Of a DNA stretch of 64,000 nucleotides, positions 1-8,561 are shown piece after piece. The stretch is taken from the NCBI RefSeq assembly GCF_900105395.1, contig NZ_LT629775.1, positions 4,610,001-4,674,000 on the forward strand, read 5' to 3'. The first letter of the stretch is position 1. Every line of letters starts with the position of its first letter. The notes under the pieces were generated by a model. That model saw only the letters and a list, made by a program, of their open reading frames with translations. It was not told the DNA's origin and searched no databases. This DNA is from Streptomyces sp. TLI_053 (GTDB taxonomy: Bacteria > Actinomycetota > Actinomycetes > Streptomycetales > Streptomycetaceae). Made by a program: the position numbers and the translations under genes.

Positions 1-579
1 CGCGCGTTCACCACCGGTCTGCTCGCCCAGCTGGCCTTCTGGCTCGGCCAGGCCTCGTTCTTCCTGGTGCTCGCCCTCTATCTGCAGCCGGGCCTCGGGC
101 TGGACGCGCTCGGGGCGGGCCTGGTCTTCACCGCGATCGGCCTCGGCTACCTGCTGACCTCCACCGCCGCGCACCGGGTGGCCGCCCGGCTCGGCCGGCA
201 GGCGATCGCGCTGGGCGGGCTGCTGATGGCCGCCGGCCTGGGTCTGCTCGGGCTGGCCGTGCACCTGGCGGGCACCACGGGCAGCGTCTGGTGGCTTGCG
301 CCGGGCCTGTTCGTGGACGGGCTCGGAATGGGTCTGGTGATCGCCCCGGTGACCTCGCTGGTGCTGGCCGGCGTCGAACCCCGGCTGGCCGGCTCGGCCG
401 CGGGCCTGGTGGCCACCGTCCAGCAGGTCGCGGGGGCACTCGGGGTCGCGCTGATCGGCGTCCTCTACTACGGCGCCGCCGACCCGGCCACCGCCTTCGG
501 TCGCTGCCTGGGGGCGCTGGCGGTCCTGGAGGTGCTGCTGGCGGGCCTGGTCCAGCTGCTGCCCCGCCGAGCGGGGTGA
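1..579 (+). CDS. MFS transporter, C-terminal part (5' end outside window)
   Basis: The reading frame is open from base 1 and ends at TGA 577-579. About 192 residues are visible. They are almost entirely hydrophobic helices separated by short Arg/Gly loops, including a glycine-rich helix followed by AARLGRQA, a typical MFS cytoplasmic loop. The final helices match the end of DHA2 (14-helix) drug-proton antiporters, which usually run to 450-520 residues, so over half the protein is missing. A perfect hairpin lies downstream at 717-747. Substrate cannot be inferred. The family call rests on topology and loop motifs only. Confidence 0.8.
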   Translation, partial: RAFTTGLLAQLAFWLGQASFFLVLALYLQPGLGLDALGAGLVFTAIGLGYLLTSTAAHRVAARLGRQAIALGGLLMAAGLGLLGLAVHLAGTTGSVWWLAPGLFVDGLGMGLVIAPVTSLVLAGVEPRLAGSAAGLVATVQQVAGALGVALIGVLYYGAADPATAFGRCLGALAVLEVLLAGLVQLLPRRAG

Positions 580-625
580 GCCGGCCGGAAGGGCCGGAAC
601 CGTCGACCTGGCCCACAGGGCCGGC

Positions 626-690
626 AGGACCAGGACGACCGGGACGATCGGGACGACCAGCAGGACCGGGACGACCGGGAGGGCCGGCCG
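626..690. repeat. Short-period GGGACGACC-like tandem repeat
   Basis: Degenerate 9-nt units of the form gggacgacc recur about six times in the gap between the MFS gene and the peptidase. No coding role is seen. It is probably replication slippage in GC-rich DNA. Confidence 0.5.
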
Positions 691-716
691 GGGCGCGAGG
701 CCCGGAGGAACAGGCA

Positions 717-747
717 GGAGGGGAGGGCCGCACCGGCCCTCCCCTCC
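717..747 (+). terminator. Strong hairpin after the MFS gene
   Basis: A perfect 14-bp inverted repeat, GGAGGGGAGGGCCG / CGGCCCTCCCCTCC, with a CAC loop. It lies 137 nt after the MFS stop and before the peptidase RBS region. There is no proper U tract, as is common for actinomycete terminators. Confidence 0.6.
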
Positions 748-800
748 CCCGTTTCCCCGTCCCGTTCCGTTTCCTCGCCCCGATCTGGTTGGGTGGGTGG

Positions 801-2747
801 ATGAGCGAGGAGAAGAGCGCCGTTCCGGCGTGGGAGCAGCGGTTCAGGGCGGCACGGGTCTCCCTGCCGGACTGGGCCGAGGACGCCCCCGACCGGGCGC
901 TGTACGTGTCCAACTCCAGCGGTACCTACGAGGTCTACGCCTGGGACCGCGCCACCGACACCCACCGGCGGGCCACCGACCGCCCGAACGGCACCACCGA
1001 TGCCGAGCTGTCCCCCGACGGCGAGTGGATCTGGTGGTTCGACGACAGCGACGGCGACGAGTACGGCGTCTGGCGCCGCCAGCCGTTCGCCGGCCGTCCC
1101 GAGGGCGCCACCGGTCCGGACGAGGAGGCCGTCCCCGGCCTGGCCCCGTCCTACGAGGCGGGTCTGGCCCTGGGCCGGGACGGCACCGTGGTGGTCGGCC
1201 GGTCCACCGACGAGGACGGCACCACCCTGCACCTGCGCCGCCCGGGCGCGACCGAGGCCGTCGAGATCTACCGGCACGCCGAGTACGGCGGTGTCGGCGA
1301 CCTGAGTCACGACGGCACCCTGCTGGCCATCGACCACACCGAGCACGGCGACGCCATGCACGGCGCGATCCGGGTGGTCCGCCTCGTCGGCGACGGAACC
1401 GCGGCCGGAACCGGAACGGGAACCGCCGACGAAACCGCCGCCGACGCCGACGCCGCAACCGCCGTCCCCACCGTCGCCGAGCTGGACGAGGTCACCGGCC
1501 ACGAGCACCCGCGCGGGGTCGCCTGCCTCGGCTTCGCGCCCGTCGACGGCGACACCCGGCTGCTGGTCGCCCACCAGCGCACCGGCCGCTGGGAGCCGAT
1601 GATCTGGGACGTCGCGACCGGCGAGGAGACCGCCCTCGTGCTCCGCGACGAGCAGGGCCGCGAACTGCCCGGCGACCTCTCCGCCCAGTGGCGCCCCGGC
1701 GCCCGCGCGCTGTTGATCGAGCACGAGTACGAGGCGCGCAGCGAGCTGTTCTCGTACTCCCTGGACGAGGGCGTGCTCACCCGGCTGGACACCCCGCGCG
1801 GCACGGTCGGCGGAGCCACCCCCCGCCCCGACGGCACGGTGGAGTTCCTGTGGTCCTCCGCCGCCGACCCGTCCGCCGTCCGCTCCACCGCCGGCACGGT
1901 CGTGCTGCGCGCGCCCGGCGCCGTCCCGCCCGGCTCGGTGCCGGTCGAGGACGTCTGGGTGGACGGGCCGGGCGGCCGGGTGCACGCGCTGGTCCAGCGG
2001 CCGGCCGGGGCGGGCGAGGGCCCGTTCCCGACCGTCTTCGAGGTCCACGGCGGCCCGACCCACCACGACAGCGACTCCTTCGCCGCCGGACCGGCCGCCT
2101 GGCTGGACCACGGCTTCGCGGTGGTCCGGGTCAACTACCGCGGCTCGACCGGCTACGGCCAGGCCTGGACGGACGCGCTGCGCGAGCGGGTCGGCCTGAT
2201 CGAGCTGGAGGACATCGCGGCCGTGCGCGGCTGGGCGGTGGAGAGCGGGCTGGCCGACCCGGACCGGCTGGTGCTGGCCGGTGGCTCCTGGGGCGGCTAC
2301 CTCACCCTGCTCGGGCTCGGCGTGCAGCCCGAGCTGTGGAGCCTCGGCGTCGCCGCCGTTCCGGTCGCGGACTACCTGACCGCGTACGACGACGAGATGG
2401 AGGCGCTGAAGGCGATCGACCGCACGCTCTTCGGCGGGACGCCCGAGGAGGTGCCCGAGCGCTGGACCGCCTCCTCCCCGCTGACGTACATCGACCGGGT
2501 CGCGGTCCCGGTCTACATCAGCGCCGGGGTCAACGACCCGCGCTGCCCGATCAAGCAGATCGACAACTACGTCGAGGCGCTGGAGCGGCTCGGCAAGCCG
2601 CACGAGGTGTACCGCTACGACGCCGGGCACGGCTCGCTGGTCGTGGACGAGCGGATCAAGCAGTTGCGGTTGGAGATCGACTTCGTCCGCCGGCACCTCG
2701 GCGGACTCCCGGTCGGCGAGAATCTGGCGGACACCGAGAAGCAGTGA
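801..2747 (+). CDS. S9 family prolyl oligopeptidase-type serine peptidase
   Basis: 648 residues. The N-terminal two thirds is a beta-propeller-like region with repeated WD/SPDG-type segments. It includes an acidic, Ala/Asp/Thr-rich insert near residues 195-220. The C-terminal third is an alpha/beta-hydrolase. The triad is readable: Ser496 in GGSWGGY, Asp579 in GVNDPRC and His610 in DAGHGS, the order and spacing of the S9C acylaminoacyl-peptidase/prolyl oligopeptidase group. The ATG at 801 was chosen because the propeller begins soon after; the frame is open further upstream without protein-like sequence. No signal peptide is seen, so it is probably cytosolic and cleaves small peptides. The exact S9 subgroup is not certain. 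Confidence 0.9.
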   Translation: MSEEKSAVPAWEQRFRAARVSLPDWAEDAPDRALYVSNSSGTYEVYAWDRATDTHRRATDRPNGTTDAELSPDGEWIWWFDDSDGDEYGVWRRQPFAGRPEGATGPDEEAVPGLAPSYEAGLALGRDGTVVVGRSTDEDGTTLHLRRPGATEAVEIYRHAEYGGVGDLSHDGTLLAIDHTEHGDAMHGAIRVVRLVGDGTAAGTGTGTADETAADADAATAVPTVAELDEVTGHEHPRGVACLGFAPVDGDTRLLVAHQRTGRWEPMIWDVATGEETALVLRDEQGRELPGDLSAQWRPGARALLIEHEYEARSELFSYSLDEGVLTRLDTPRGTVGGATPRPDGTVEFLWSSAADPSAVRSTAGTVVLRAPGAVPPGSVPVEDVWVDGPGGRVHALVQRPAGAGEGPFPTVFEVHGGPTHHDSDSFAAGPAAWLDHGFAVVRVNYRGSTGYGQAWTDALRERVGLIELEDIAAVRGWAVESGLADPDRLVLAGGSWGGYLTLLGLGVQPELWSLGVAAVPVADYLTAYDDEMEALKAIDRTLFGGTPEEVPERWTASSPLTYIDRVAVPVYISAGVNDPRCPIKQIDNYVEALERLGKPHEVYRYDAGHGSLVVDERIKQLRLEIDFVRRHLGGLPVGENLADTEKQ

Positions 2748-2760
2748 ACGGGGGACACGG

Positions 2761-3333
2761 GTGAGACGCCTGCTGACGATCCTGGGGGCGGGGGTGGCCG
2801 GGGCACTGGTGCTCACCGGCTGCTCGGGGCAGGACGACGACGGCGGGAGCGCGGCCTGTCCGCCGGCCGTCTCGCCGTCCTCCGCCGCGCCGTCCGCCTC
2901 GCCACCCTCCTCCCCGGCCCCGCCGTCCGTCACCGCGCCGCCCACGGCCACCTCCACGGTGGTGAAGGCCGCCTTCCGCACGGCGGTGGCCGGGGCCGGG
3001 GTCGGGGAGGAGGGCGGGGTGGTGCTGCTCGCCAAGTCCGGCTCGAAGGGGTCGAAGAGCTCCAAGAGCTCGAAGAGCGGCCGCACGACGCGTCACCACA
3101 CCGACCGGTACGACTCCGACGACGATTCCAACGGCAGCGGCGGCAACAACGGCCGCCGCTGCGACAACCCGCCGCCGGCCACGTCAGCGTCACCGACCGC
3201 ACCACCGTCACCGACCGCTCCGGTTCCACCGATGCCGTCGGGCTCGGCAGGGGTGCCGGTACTGCCGTCCAAGCCGGCGGTCCCGGCCGTTCCGGCGGTC
3301 CCGGCCGTGCCACCGGCGAAGCCGACCCGCTGA
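2761..3333 (+). CDS. Secreted lipoprotein, low complexity, unknown function
   Basis: 190 residues from a GTG start 13 bp after the peptidase stop, so probably cotranscribed with it. The N-terminus is a lipoprotein signal: Arg-Arg, a hydrophobic stretch, then lipobox LTGC with the lipidated Cys at residue 21. The mature part is Ser/Pro/Ala-rich. It has a Lys-Ser cluster near residues 88-105, then a His/Asp/Asn/Gly linker and a Pro-Ala-Val tail. No catalytic domain is visible. It may be a cell-wall-spanning or surface-exposed anchor. The lipoprotein call is strong; function is unknown. Confidence 0.75.
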   Translation: MRRLLTILGAGVAGALVLTGCSGQDDDGGSAACPPAVSPSSAAPSASPPSSPAPPSVTAPPTATSTVVKAAFRTAVAGAGVGEEGGVVLLAKSGSKGSKSSKSSKSGRTTRHHTDRYDSDDDSNGSGGNNGRRCDNPPPATSASPTAPPSPTAPVPPMPSGSAGVPVLPSKPAVPAVPAVPAVPPAKPTR

Positions 3334-3349
3334 CCCGTGACCGCCCGGC

Positions 3350-3376
3350 CCCGGCTCCGGGGGCGCCGGAGCCGGG
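3350..3376. terminator. Bidirectional hairpin between convergent genes
   Basis: An 11-bp perfect inverted repeat, CCCGGCTCCGG / CCGGAGCCGGG, with a 5-nt loop. It sits exactly between the convergent lipoprotein and SURF1 genes and could terminate both. Confidence 0.6.
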
Positions 3377-3379
3377 CGG

Positions 3380-4204
3380 TCAGTCCAGGACCGGGTCCAG
3401 TCCGAGGGCCCGGTCCTGCTCGGCCTCGGCCTCGCGGCGCAGCAGCCGGAACCACATGAACACCACGAAACCGCCGAAGACGAACCACTCCAGCGTGTAG
3501 CCGAGGTTCTGGAACGCCCGCAGCGAGAGGCCGTCTCCGCCCTGCGGCTGGACGGTCGGCACCGGCGTGAGCCCGTCCGGCGCGACGTCGGCGGACACCC
3601 AGCCGTCGTACCAGCCGTCGAGGGCGAGCTTGTTGACGAGGGCGGCACGGTTGATGGTGCCGAGCTGCCCCTCCGGGAGGCCGCCGGCCACGGCGCCGTT
3701 GCTCCCGCTGGTCTCGCCCGCCTGGAGCCGGCCGCCGATGGTCACCTCGCCGGTGGGCGCGTCCACCGGCGCCCCGGGCGCGGACGCTCCGGCCTGCGGT
3801 GCCCCGGCCGGCGGCGTTCCCGGCGCCCAGCCGCGGACGACCGCGACCGTCCGGCCGTCGGCGGTGCGCAGCGGGGTAAGCACGTAGTAACCCTGCCGGC
3901 CGTCCAGCACCCGGTTGGGGACCAGCAACTGGTGCTCCGGGTCGAAGGTGCCGGTGACCGTCACGGCGCGGCCGACGGTGTCGGTGGTGACCTGCGGCCG
4001 GTCGGCGGCCAGCAGTTCACCGAGCGGACGGGGCGCGCCGGCGTCGTTCACGGCCCGGCTGATCTCCTGGTGCGAGGAGACGCGGTCCTCGAACCGGCCG
4101 AGCTGCCAGGAACCGAGCCAGACGCACACCGCCACGGCCGCCACGGCCAGCGCGGTGCCGCTCAGCCAGCGCGGGGTGAGGAGAAACCGGTACACACCCC
4201 CCAC
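3380..4204 (-). CDS. SURF1 family cytochrome oxidase biogenesis protein
   Basis: 274 residues. It has one N-terminal membrane helix (after the FLLTPRW motif that opens actinobacterial SURF1 proteins), an extracytoplasmic domain with the WQLGRFEDR and VRGWAPG motifs, and a second helix near the C-terminus (FGGFVVFMWF) followed by a charged tail. SURF1 proteins help heme a insertion and assembly of cytochrome c oxidase in the membrane. The start is placed at GTG 4204 because GAGGAG lies 8 nt upstream; GTG 4213 overlaps that RBS and GTG 4195 is an alternative. The frame's Gly/Ala/Pro-rich stretch around residues 130-155 is longer than in many homologues. Confidence 0.88.
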   Translation of the reverse strand: MGGVYRFLLTPRWLSGTALAVAAVAVCVWLGSWQLGRFEDRVSSHQEISRAVNDAGAPRPLGELLAADRPQVTTDTVGRAVTVTGTFDPEHQLLVPNRVLDGRQGYYVLTPLRTADGRTVAVVRGWAPGTPPAGAPQAGASAPGAPVDAPTGEVTIGGRLQAGETSGSNGAVAGGLPEGQLGTINRAALVNKLALDGWYDGWVSADVAPDGLTPVPTVQPQGGDGLSLRAFQNLGYTLEWFVFGGFVVFMWFRLLRREAEAEQDRALGLDPVLD

Positions 4205-4367
4205 GGTAACCACTCCTCACACTCCGCCCGTCCCCAGGCCCCCGTCTCGGAGCCGGAAGTCGGCCCCGCCGACTTCCCGCGCGCGGCTCCGGCCGGGCCC
4301 GCCGAGGTGAGCGGGCTGCTCGAACCGCCCGGGCTGCCCGAACCGCCCGGGCGGACGCCCGCGCCGG

Positions 4368-6068
4368 TCACCCCGCGGACGGCGAGGTACCGGGCGCCGG
4401 CGTCCGGGCGTCCGGCACGACGACCCGCGGCGCGGTGCGGTAGACCGTGCCCGCGCAGGCGTCGGCCAGGACGACCCGGGCGGAGGCCGGGTTGCCCGGG
4501 GCCGGCGTGTACGCCAGGGTGACGCTCGACGAGGCCCCGCCCGGCCCGGGCACCGGGGTCGCGGACGGGCTCGGGGTCCCGGTGCTCCCCCCGGTCGTCG
4601 AACCGCTCGGCTGCGGGGTCGTGCTCGGCGACCCGGTGGGACCGCCCGCCGGAGCCGCCTCGGTGGCCCCGCCCGCCCCGCTCAGCTCGCCCGCCCCGGC
4701 GGGAGCACCGGTGGACGTCCCCGGACCGCCCGTCCGGCCGCCGGTCACCGCGACGCCGACGGGGCCCGGACCGGCGCCACCTCCGGTGCTCGGGCCCGCT
4801 CCGGCCCCGGAGCCCGGCCCCGGGCCCGTGGCGCTCGGGCCGCCCGCCCCGCCGGAACCGACGGCCCCGGGCAACGCGCCGCCCCCGCCCCCGCCCGTGC
4901 CCGTGCCGCCGGTCGCCCCGCCGTTGCCCACCGCGGACCCGGTGGCGCCGCCACCGGTCGCCCCGCCCGCCGCACCACCGCCCGCCGCGCCACCGGTCGA
5001 ACCCGCTCCTCCCGAACCGGCGGAGGCACTCGGCGAGGTCGTCCCACCGGGGACGGGACAGCCCGCCGGGTCCGGGATCCACGCGATGTCGACCCGGTAG
5101 ACGGCGCGCGGCGCGAGGACGAGGCCGTTGCTCCCGGCATCGGCCCCCGCCGCGGGGCCGGCCGAGGGCCCGGGCGCGGGCAGACCGGTCGCCGGGTCGC
5201 CCGCGGTGTGGAAGGCGATCCGGATCCTCCCGTTGTCCGCCCCCGTGCTGCCGCTGCTGCCGGTGGCTCCCGTCCTGCCGGTGACCGTGACCGATCCTGG
5301 CCCGCCGAGCCGACAGCTGCGTCCGGACACATTGGTCATCGTGAAGGATCCGTAGATCCGGCCGTCCGCGTCGGGGGCGCCGAGCTGCGCGGTGCCCTGT
5401 CCCAGATCGGCCCGGGTGCAGAGCGCCAGGACCGGGGTGTCGGCCCCGCCGTCGGTGGTGCTGGGGCTCGGGTCGAAGGTGCCGGGCTGCTGGCCGGCGC
5501 TGCTGCCGCCGGCGCTCGGCTCACTGCCGACGCTGCCGGACGGGCTGCCGGGAACGGTCGGGGCCCCGCTGTCGAGGACCGGCGGGCGGTGGGCACCGCC
5601 GGTGCTCCCGCCGGGGAGGGTGCCGGCGGGACTGGGCGAGACACTGCCGCTGCCCGCGCCGGACGACCCGGGGCCGCCGGACAGGCCCAGGTGGTCCGTG
5701 GTGTGCAGGGCCGGCAGGAGGAAGGAGGCGACCACGGCCACCGCGGCGGCGCCGGTCCAGGCCCCGCGCCGGGCGGCCCTGCGCCGCGGCACCGCCCGGC
5801 GGATGCGCTGGAGTCCGGCAGGATCCGGCTGGACCTCGGCGACCGCCCGAAGCATCAACTCCCTCACCAGCCGCTCCTCGTGGCCGGCCCCGCCGCCGTC
5901 GGACGGCCGACCGCCGTCATCCGGCCGGCCTGCACCGCCCGGCCGACCGCCGTCACCCGACGGGCGGCCGTCACCCGACGGACCGCCGTCGCCCGTTCGG
6001 CCACCGTCACCCCGCCGGCCACCGTCACCCCGCCGGGCACCGTCACCCATCCGACCGTCCTCAGCCAT
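4368..6068 (-). CDS. Membrane-anchored Gly/Ser/Pro-rich protein paired with sigma factor (DUF4232-like segment)
   Basis: 566 residues. The N-terminus is a hydrophilic GDGG-type repeat (about residues 8-60). It is followed by a short helical segment (ELMLRAVAEVQPDP) that resembles the cytoplasmic part of anti-sigma partners, then one membrane helix near residues 100-120. The extracytoplasmic part contains a segment with CTRADL and SFTMTNVSGRSCRL motifs, similar to DUF4232 beta-sandwich domains. This domain is interrupted by a very long Gly/Ala/Ser/Pro stretch before its last strands. Its ATG overlaps the sigma gene's stop by 8 nt, so translation is coupled. By position it is the likely regulator or sensor of that sigma factor; this is inference. 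The start could lie further inside the repeat. Confidence 0.65.
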   Translation of the reverse strand: MAEDGRMGDGARRGDGGRRGDGGRTGDGGPSGDGRPSGDGGRPGGAGRPDDGGRPSDGGGAGHEERLVRELMLRAVAEVQPDPAGLQRIRRAVPRRRAARRGAWTGAAAVAVVASFLLPALHTTDHLGLSGGPGSSGAGSGSVSPSPAGTLPGGSTGGAHRPPVLDSGAPTVPGSPSGSVGSEPSAGGSSAGQQPGTFDPSPSTTDGGADTPVLALCTRADLGQGTAQLGAPDADGRIYGSFTMTNVSGRSCRLGGPGSVTVTGRTGATGSSGSTGADNGRIRIAFHTAGDPATGLPAPGPSAGPAAGADAGSNGLVLAPRAVYRVDIAWIPDPAGCPVPGGTTSPSASAGSGGAGSTGGAAGGGAAGGATGGGATGSAVGNGGATGGTGTGGGGGGALPGAVGSGGAGGPSATGPGPGSGAGAGPSTGGGAGPGPVGVAVTGGRTGGPGTSTGAPAGAGELSGAGGATEAAPAGGPTGSPSTTPQPSGSTTGGSTGTPSPSATPVPGPGGASSSVTLAYTPAPGNPASARVVLADACAGTVYRTAPRVVVPDARTPAPGTSPSAG

Positions 6069-6606
6069 GCCCGGCCTCCATCTGGACCCTCAGCGCGGCG
6101 AGCCCCCGTGAGCCGTACGCCTTCACCGAACCGAGCGAGATGCCGAGGGTCTCGGCGACCTGCGCCTCCGTCATGTCCACGAAGTAGCGCAGCACCAGCA
6201 CCTCCCGCTGACGGCGTTGCAGACCCCGTAGCGCGACCTTCAACTGGTCCCGCTCCAGCGCATCGTAGGCGCCTTCTTCTGCACTGGCCATGTCAGGCAT
6301 CGGCTTCGGCAGCAGCCGCAGTCCGAGGATCCTGCGCCGCAGCGTCGAGCGGGACAGGTTGACCACGGTCTGCCTCAGATAGGCGAGGGTCTTCTCCGGT
6401 TCCCGCACCCGCCGCCTGGCCGCGTGCACCCGGATGAACGCCTCCTGGACCACGTCCTCGCAGCTCGACAGATCGTCGAGGAGCAGCGCCGCCAGCCGCA
6501 GCAGCGAGCGGTAGTGCGCCTGATAGGTCTCGGTGAGGAGGTCCTCGCTGGCACCGGCAGCGGTGTCGGCGCCAGGACCCGCGGCACCGGGTGCAACTGC
6601 CGTCAT
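6061..6606 (-). CDS. SigE-family RNA polymerase sigma-70 factor (ECF-like)
   Basis: 181 residues. Region 2 is clear (YQAHYRSLLRLAALLLDD...CEDVVQEAFIRVH). Region 4 is a helix-turn-helix (LQRRQREVLVLRYFVDMTEAQVAETLGISLGSVKAYGSRGLAALR). It belongs to the actinomycete SigE-family group of short two-domain sigma factors. The ATG at 6606 is preferred over the upstream start because GGAAG lies 8 nt before it and conserved sequence begins just after. The next gene overlaps its stop and encodes a single-pass membrane protein, the usual sigma/anti-sigma layout. It probably responds to an envelope signal. Confidence 0.88.
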   Translation of the reverse strand: MTAVAPGAAGPGADTAAGASEDLLTETYQAHYRSLLRLAALLLDDLSSCEDVVQEAFIRVHAARRRVREPEKTLAYLRQTVVNLSRSTLRRRILGLRLLPKPMPDMASAEEGAYDALERDQLKVALRGLQRRQREVLVLRYFVDMTEAQVAETLGISLGSVKAYGSRGLAALRVQMEAGHG

Positions 6607-6858
6607 CTGGCTATCTTCCGGCCTATCCGCAGGCCACTGGACACGCGACGGGAACGTCACCGCGGCTGCCGCCGAGATGCCCGCCCCCGCCCCCACCATC
6701 ACGTTCGCCACGCCCGTTGGACACTCGATCCCCTGTCATGGTTGCCCGGCCCCCGCGCATATTCTCGCGCATGGTCCGAACGCCCCTCCAGGGAATTCAG
6801 CGAGGATTCGTCAAGCAGTCCGCGAACAAACCGCGCAGACTCCGGGTGGACGGGCTGA

Positions 6859-8043
6859 TCAGCCCGCCGCGGCACCGTCCGCGCCCGTCCCGGCTCCCTC
6901 GGCACCGGCGGCGCCGAACCCCTCGACGCGGAACCTCTCGACGCCGTTCGCCTCGACGCCGTTCGCCTCGGCGTCGTCCGCCGCCGTGGCCCGGTCGGCG
7001 ATCTCCCGCGCCACCAGCTCGGCGATCTGAAGGGCGTTCAGCGCCGCGCCCCGGCGCAGGTTGTCGCCGCAGAGGAAGACGTCCAGCGCGTTCGGGTCGT
7101 CCAGGGCGCGCCGCAGCCGGCCCACCCAGACCGGGTCCGTGCCCACCACGTCGTTCGGTGTCGGGAACTCCCCCGCCGCCGGGTCGTCGTACAGCAGCAC
7201 CCCGGGGGCATCGCGGAGGATCTCGTGGGCGTGCTCCTGGGTGACCTCGCGCTCGAACACCGCGTGCACGGCAAGCGCGTGGGTGCGCACCACCGGGATC
7301 CGCACACAGGTGGCCGAGACCTTGAGCCCGGGCAGACCGAGGATCTTGCGGGACTCGTCGCGCACCGTGCGCTCCTCCGAGGACCAGCCGCCGTCGGTCA
7401 GCACGCCGGCCCAGGGCACCGCGTTGAGCGCGAGGGGGGCGGCGAACGGTCCGTGATCGGCGATCACCGCCCGCAGGTCGCCGGTCTGTTCGCCGACCTC
7501 GGTGCCGGCCACCTGGGCGAGCTGGGCGCGCAGCGCGTCCGTGCCGTCCCGGCCGAGCCCGGAGGCGGCCTGGTAGGAGGCGACCACCAGCGACTCCAGG
7601 CCGTACTCGGCGTGCAGGGCGCCGATCGCCGCGATCATGGTCAGGGTGGTGGAGTCCGGGCTCGCCACGATCCCGCGCGAGCGCATCCGCACGGCGGCCG
7701 CGTTGACCTCGGGCACCACCAGCGGGACGGCGTCGTCCAGCCGGAACGCGCCGGAGTTGTCGACCACCACGACGCCCTTGGCGGCCGCGATCGGCGCCCA
7801 GCGGGCGGCGATCTGCTCGGGGACGTCGAACAGCGCGACGTCCACCCCGTCGAAGAGCTCCTCGGACAGCGGGAGGACCTCGACGGACTCCCCGCGCACG
7901 ACCGCCTTGCGGCCGGCCGAGCGCGGGGAGGCGGCGAGACGGATCTCGCCCCAGATGTCCTGGCGGAGGGAGAGCAGGCCGAGCAGCACCTCGCCGACCG
8001 CGCCGGTGGCGCCGACGACGGCGAGGTTCGGCCGCCGGGTCAT
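6859..8043 (-). CDS. asd: Aspartate-semialdehyde dehydrogenase homologue with Ser in place of catalytic Cys
   Basis: 394 residues. It has an N-terminal NADP Rossmann motif (VVGATGAVG, residues 9-17), VVDNSGAFR, the substrate-site YQAASGLG, TCVRIPVVRTHA and the C-terminal DNLRRGAALNALQIAE block, all diagnostic of Asd. The enzyme makes L-aspartate-4-semialdehyde for lysine, threonine, methionine and diaminopimelate. The nucleophile region, normally NPNCTT, reads SPDSTT here. Codon 7653-7651 is TCC, giving Ser131. Its ATG overlaps the ask stop (ATGA). The last 45 residues are an unusual Ala/Gly/Glu tail with a repeated ANGVE unit. Fold assignment is firm; catalytic competence is doubtful. Confidence 0.85.
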   Translation of the reverse strand: MTRRPNLAVVGATGAVGEVLLGLLSLRQDIWGEIRLAASPRSAGRKAVVRGESVEVLPLSEELFDGVDVALFDVPEQIAARWAPIAAAKGVVVVDNSGAFRLDDAVPLVVPEVNAAAVRMRSRGIVASPDSTTLTMIAAIGALHAEYGLESLVVASYQAASGLGRDGTDALRAQLAQVAGTEVGEQTGDLRAVIADHGPFAAPLALNAVPWAGVLTDGGWSSEERTVRDESRKILGLPGLKVSATCVRIPVVRTHALAVHAVFEREVTQEHAHEILRDAPGVLLYDDPAAGEFPTPNDVVGTDPVWVGRLRRALDDPNALDVFLCGDNLRRGAALNALQIAELVAREIADRATAADDAEANGVEANGVERFRVEGFGAAGAEGAGTGADGAAAG

Positions 8044-8561
8044 CGCCCGGTGCCCCCGTAGACCACGGCCTCGTCCGTCTCACTGTCCAGCCCGAAGGCG
8101 GAGTGGACGGCCTGCACGGCCGCGTTGACGTCGTCGGCGCGGGTGACCACCGAGATCCGGATCTCCGAGGTGGAGATCAGCTCGATGTTGACGCCGGCCG
8201 CGGAGAGCGCCTCGAAGAAGGTCGCCGTGACGCCCGGGTTGGAGCGCATGCCCGCGCCGACCAGCGAGATCTTGCCGATCGCGTCGTCGTAGCGGAGAGA
8301 CTCGTAGCCGATGCCCTCCCGGACCCGCTCCAGCGCGTCGATGGCCTTCTGGCCCTCGGCCTTCGGCAGGGTGAAGGAGATGTCGGTCAGACCGGTCGAC
8401 GCCGCCGAGACGTTCTGAACGACCATGTCGATGTTGACCTCGGCGTCGGCGATGGCACGGAAGATGCGTGCCGCCTCGCCCGGCTTGTCGGGGACGCCGA
8501 CGACCGTGACCTTGGCCTCGGACGTGTCATGGGCGACTCCGGAGATGATGGCCTGCTCCAT
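8040..8561 (-). other. Probable internal start for the aspartokinase beta subunit
   Basis: An in-frame ATG at 8561 follows AAGGGGG by 5 nt and would yield a 173-residue ACT-domain polypeptide (MEQAIISGV...). Corynebacterial and mycobacterial aspartokinases are alpha2beta2 enzymes whose beta subunit comes from just such an internal start. Expression here is inferred. Confidence 0.55.

Noticed and set aside
468..3086. 872-residue minus-strand frame opposite the S9 peptidase
   Set aside because: It has no recognisable domain and crosses two genes and a terminator; a shadow.
5864..6046. Short tandem-repeat coding frame as a CRISPR-like array
   Set aside because: The repeats are 15-18 nt, contiguous without spacers, and encode GDGG units of the membrane protein. 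No CRISPR array or cas gene was seen anywhere in the window.
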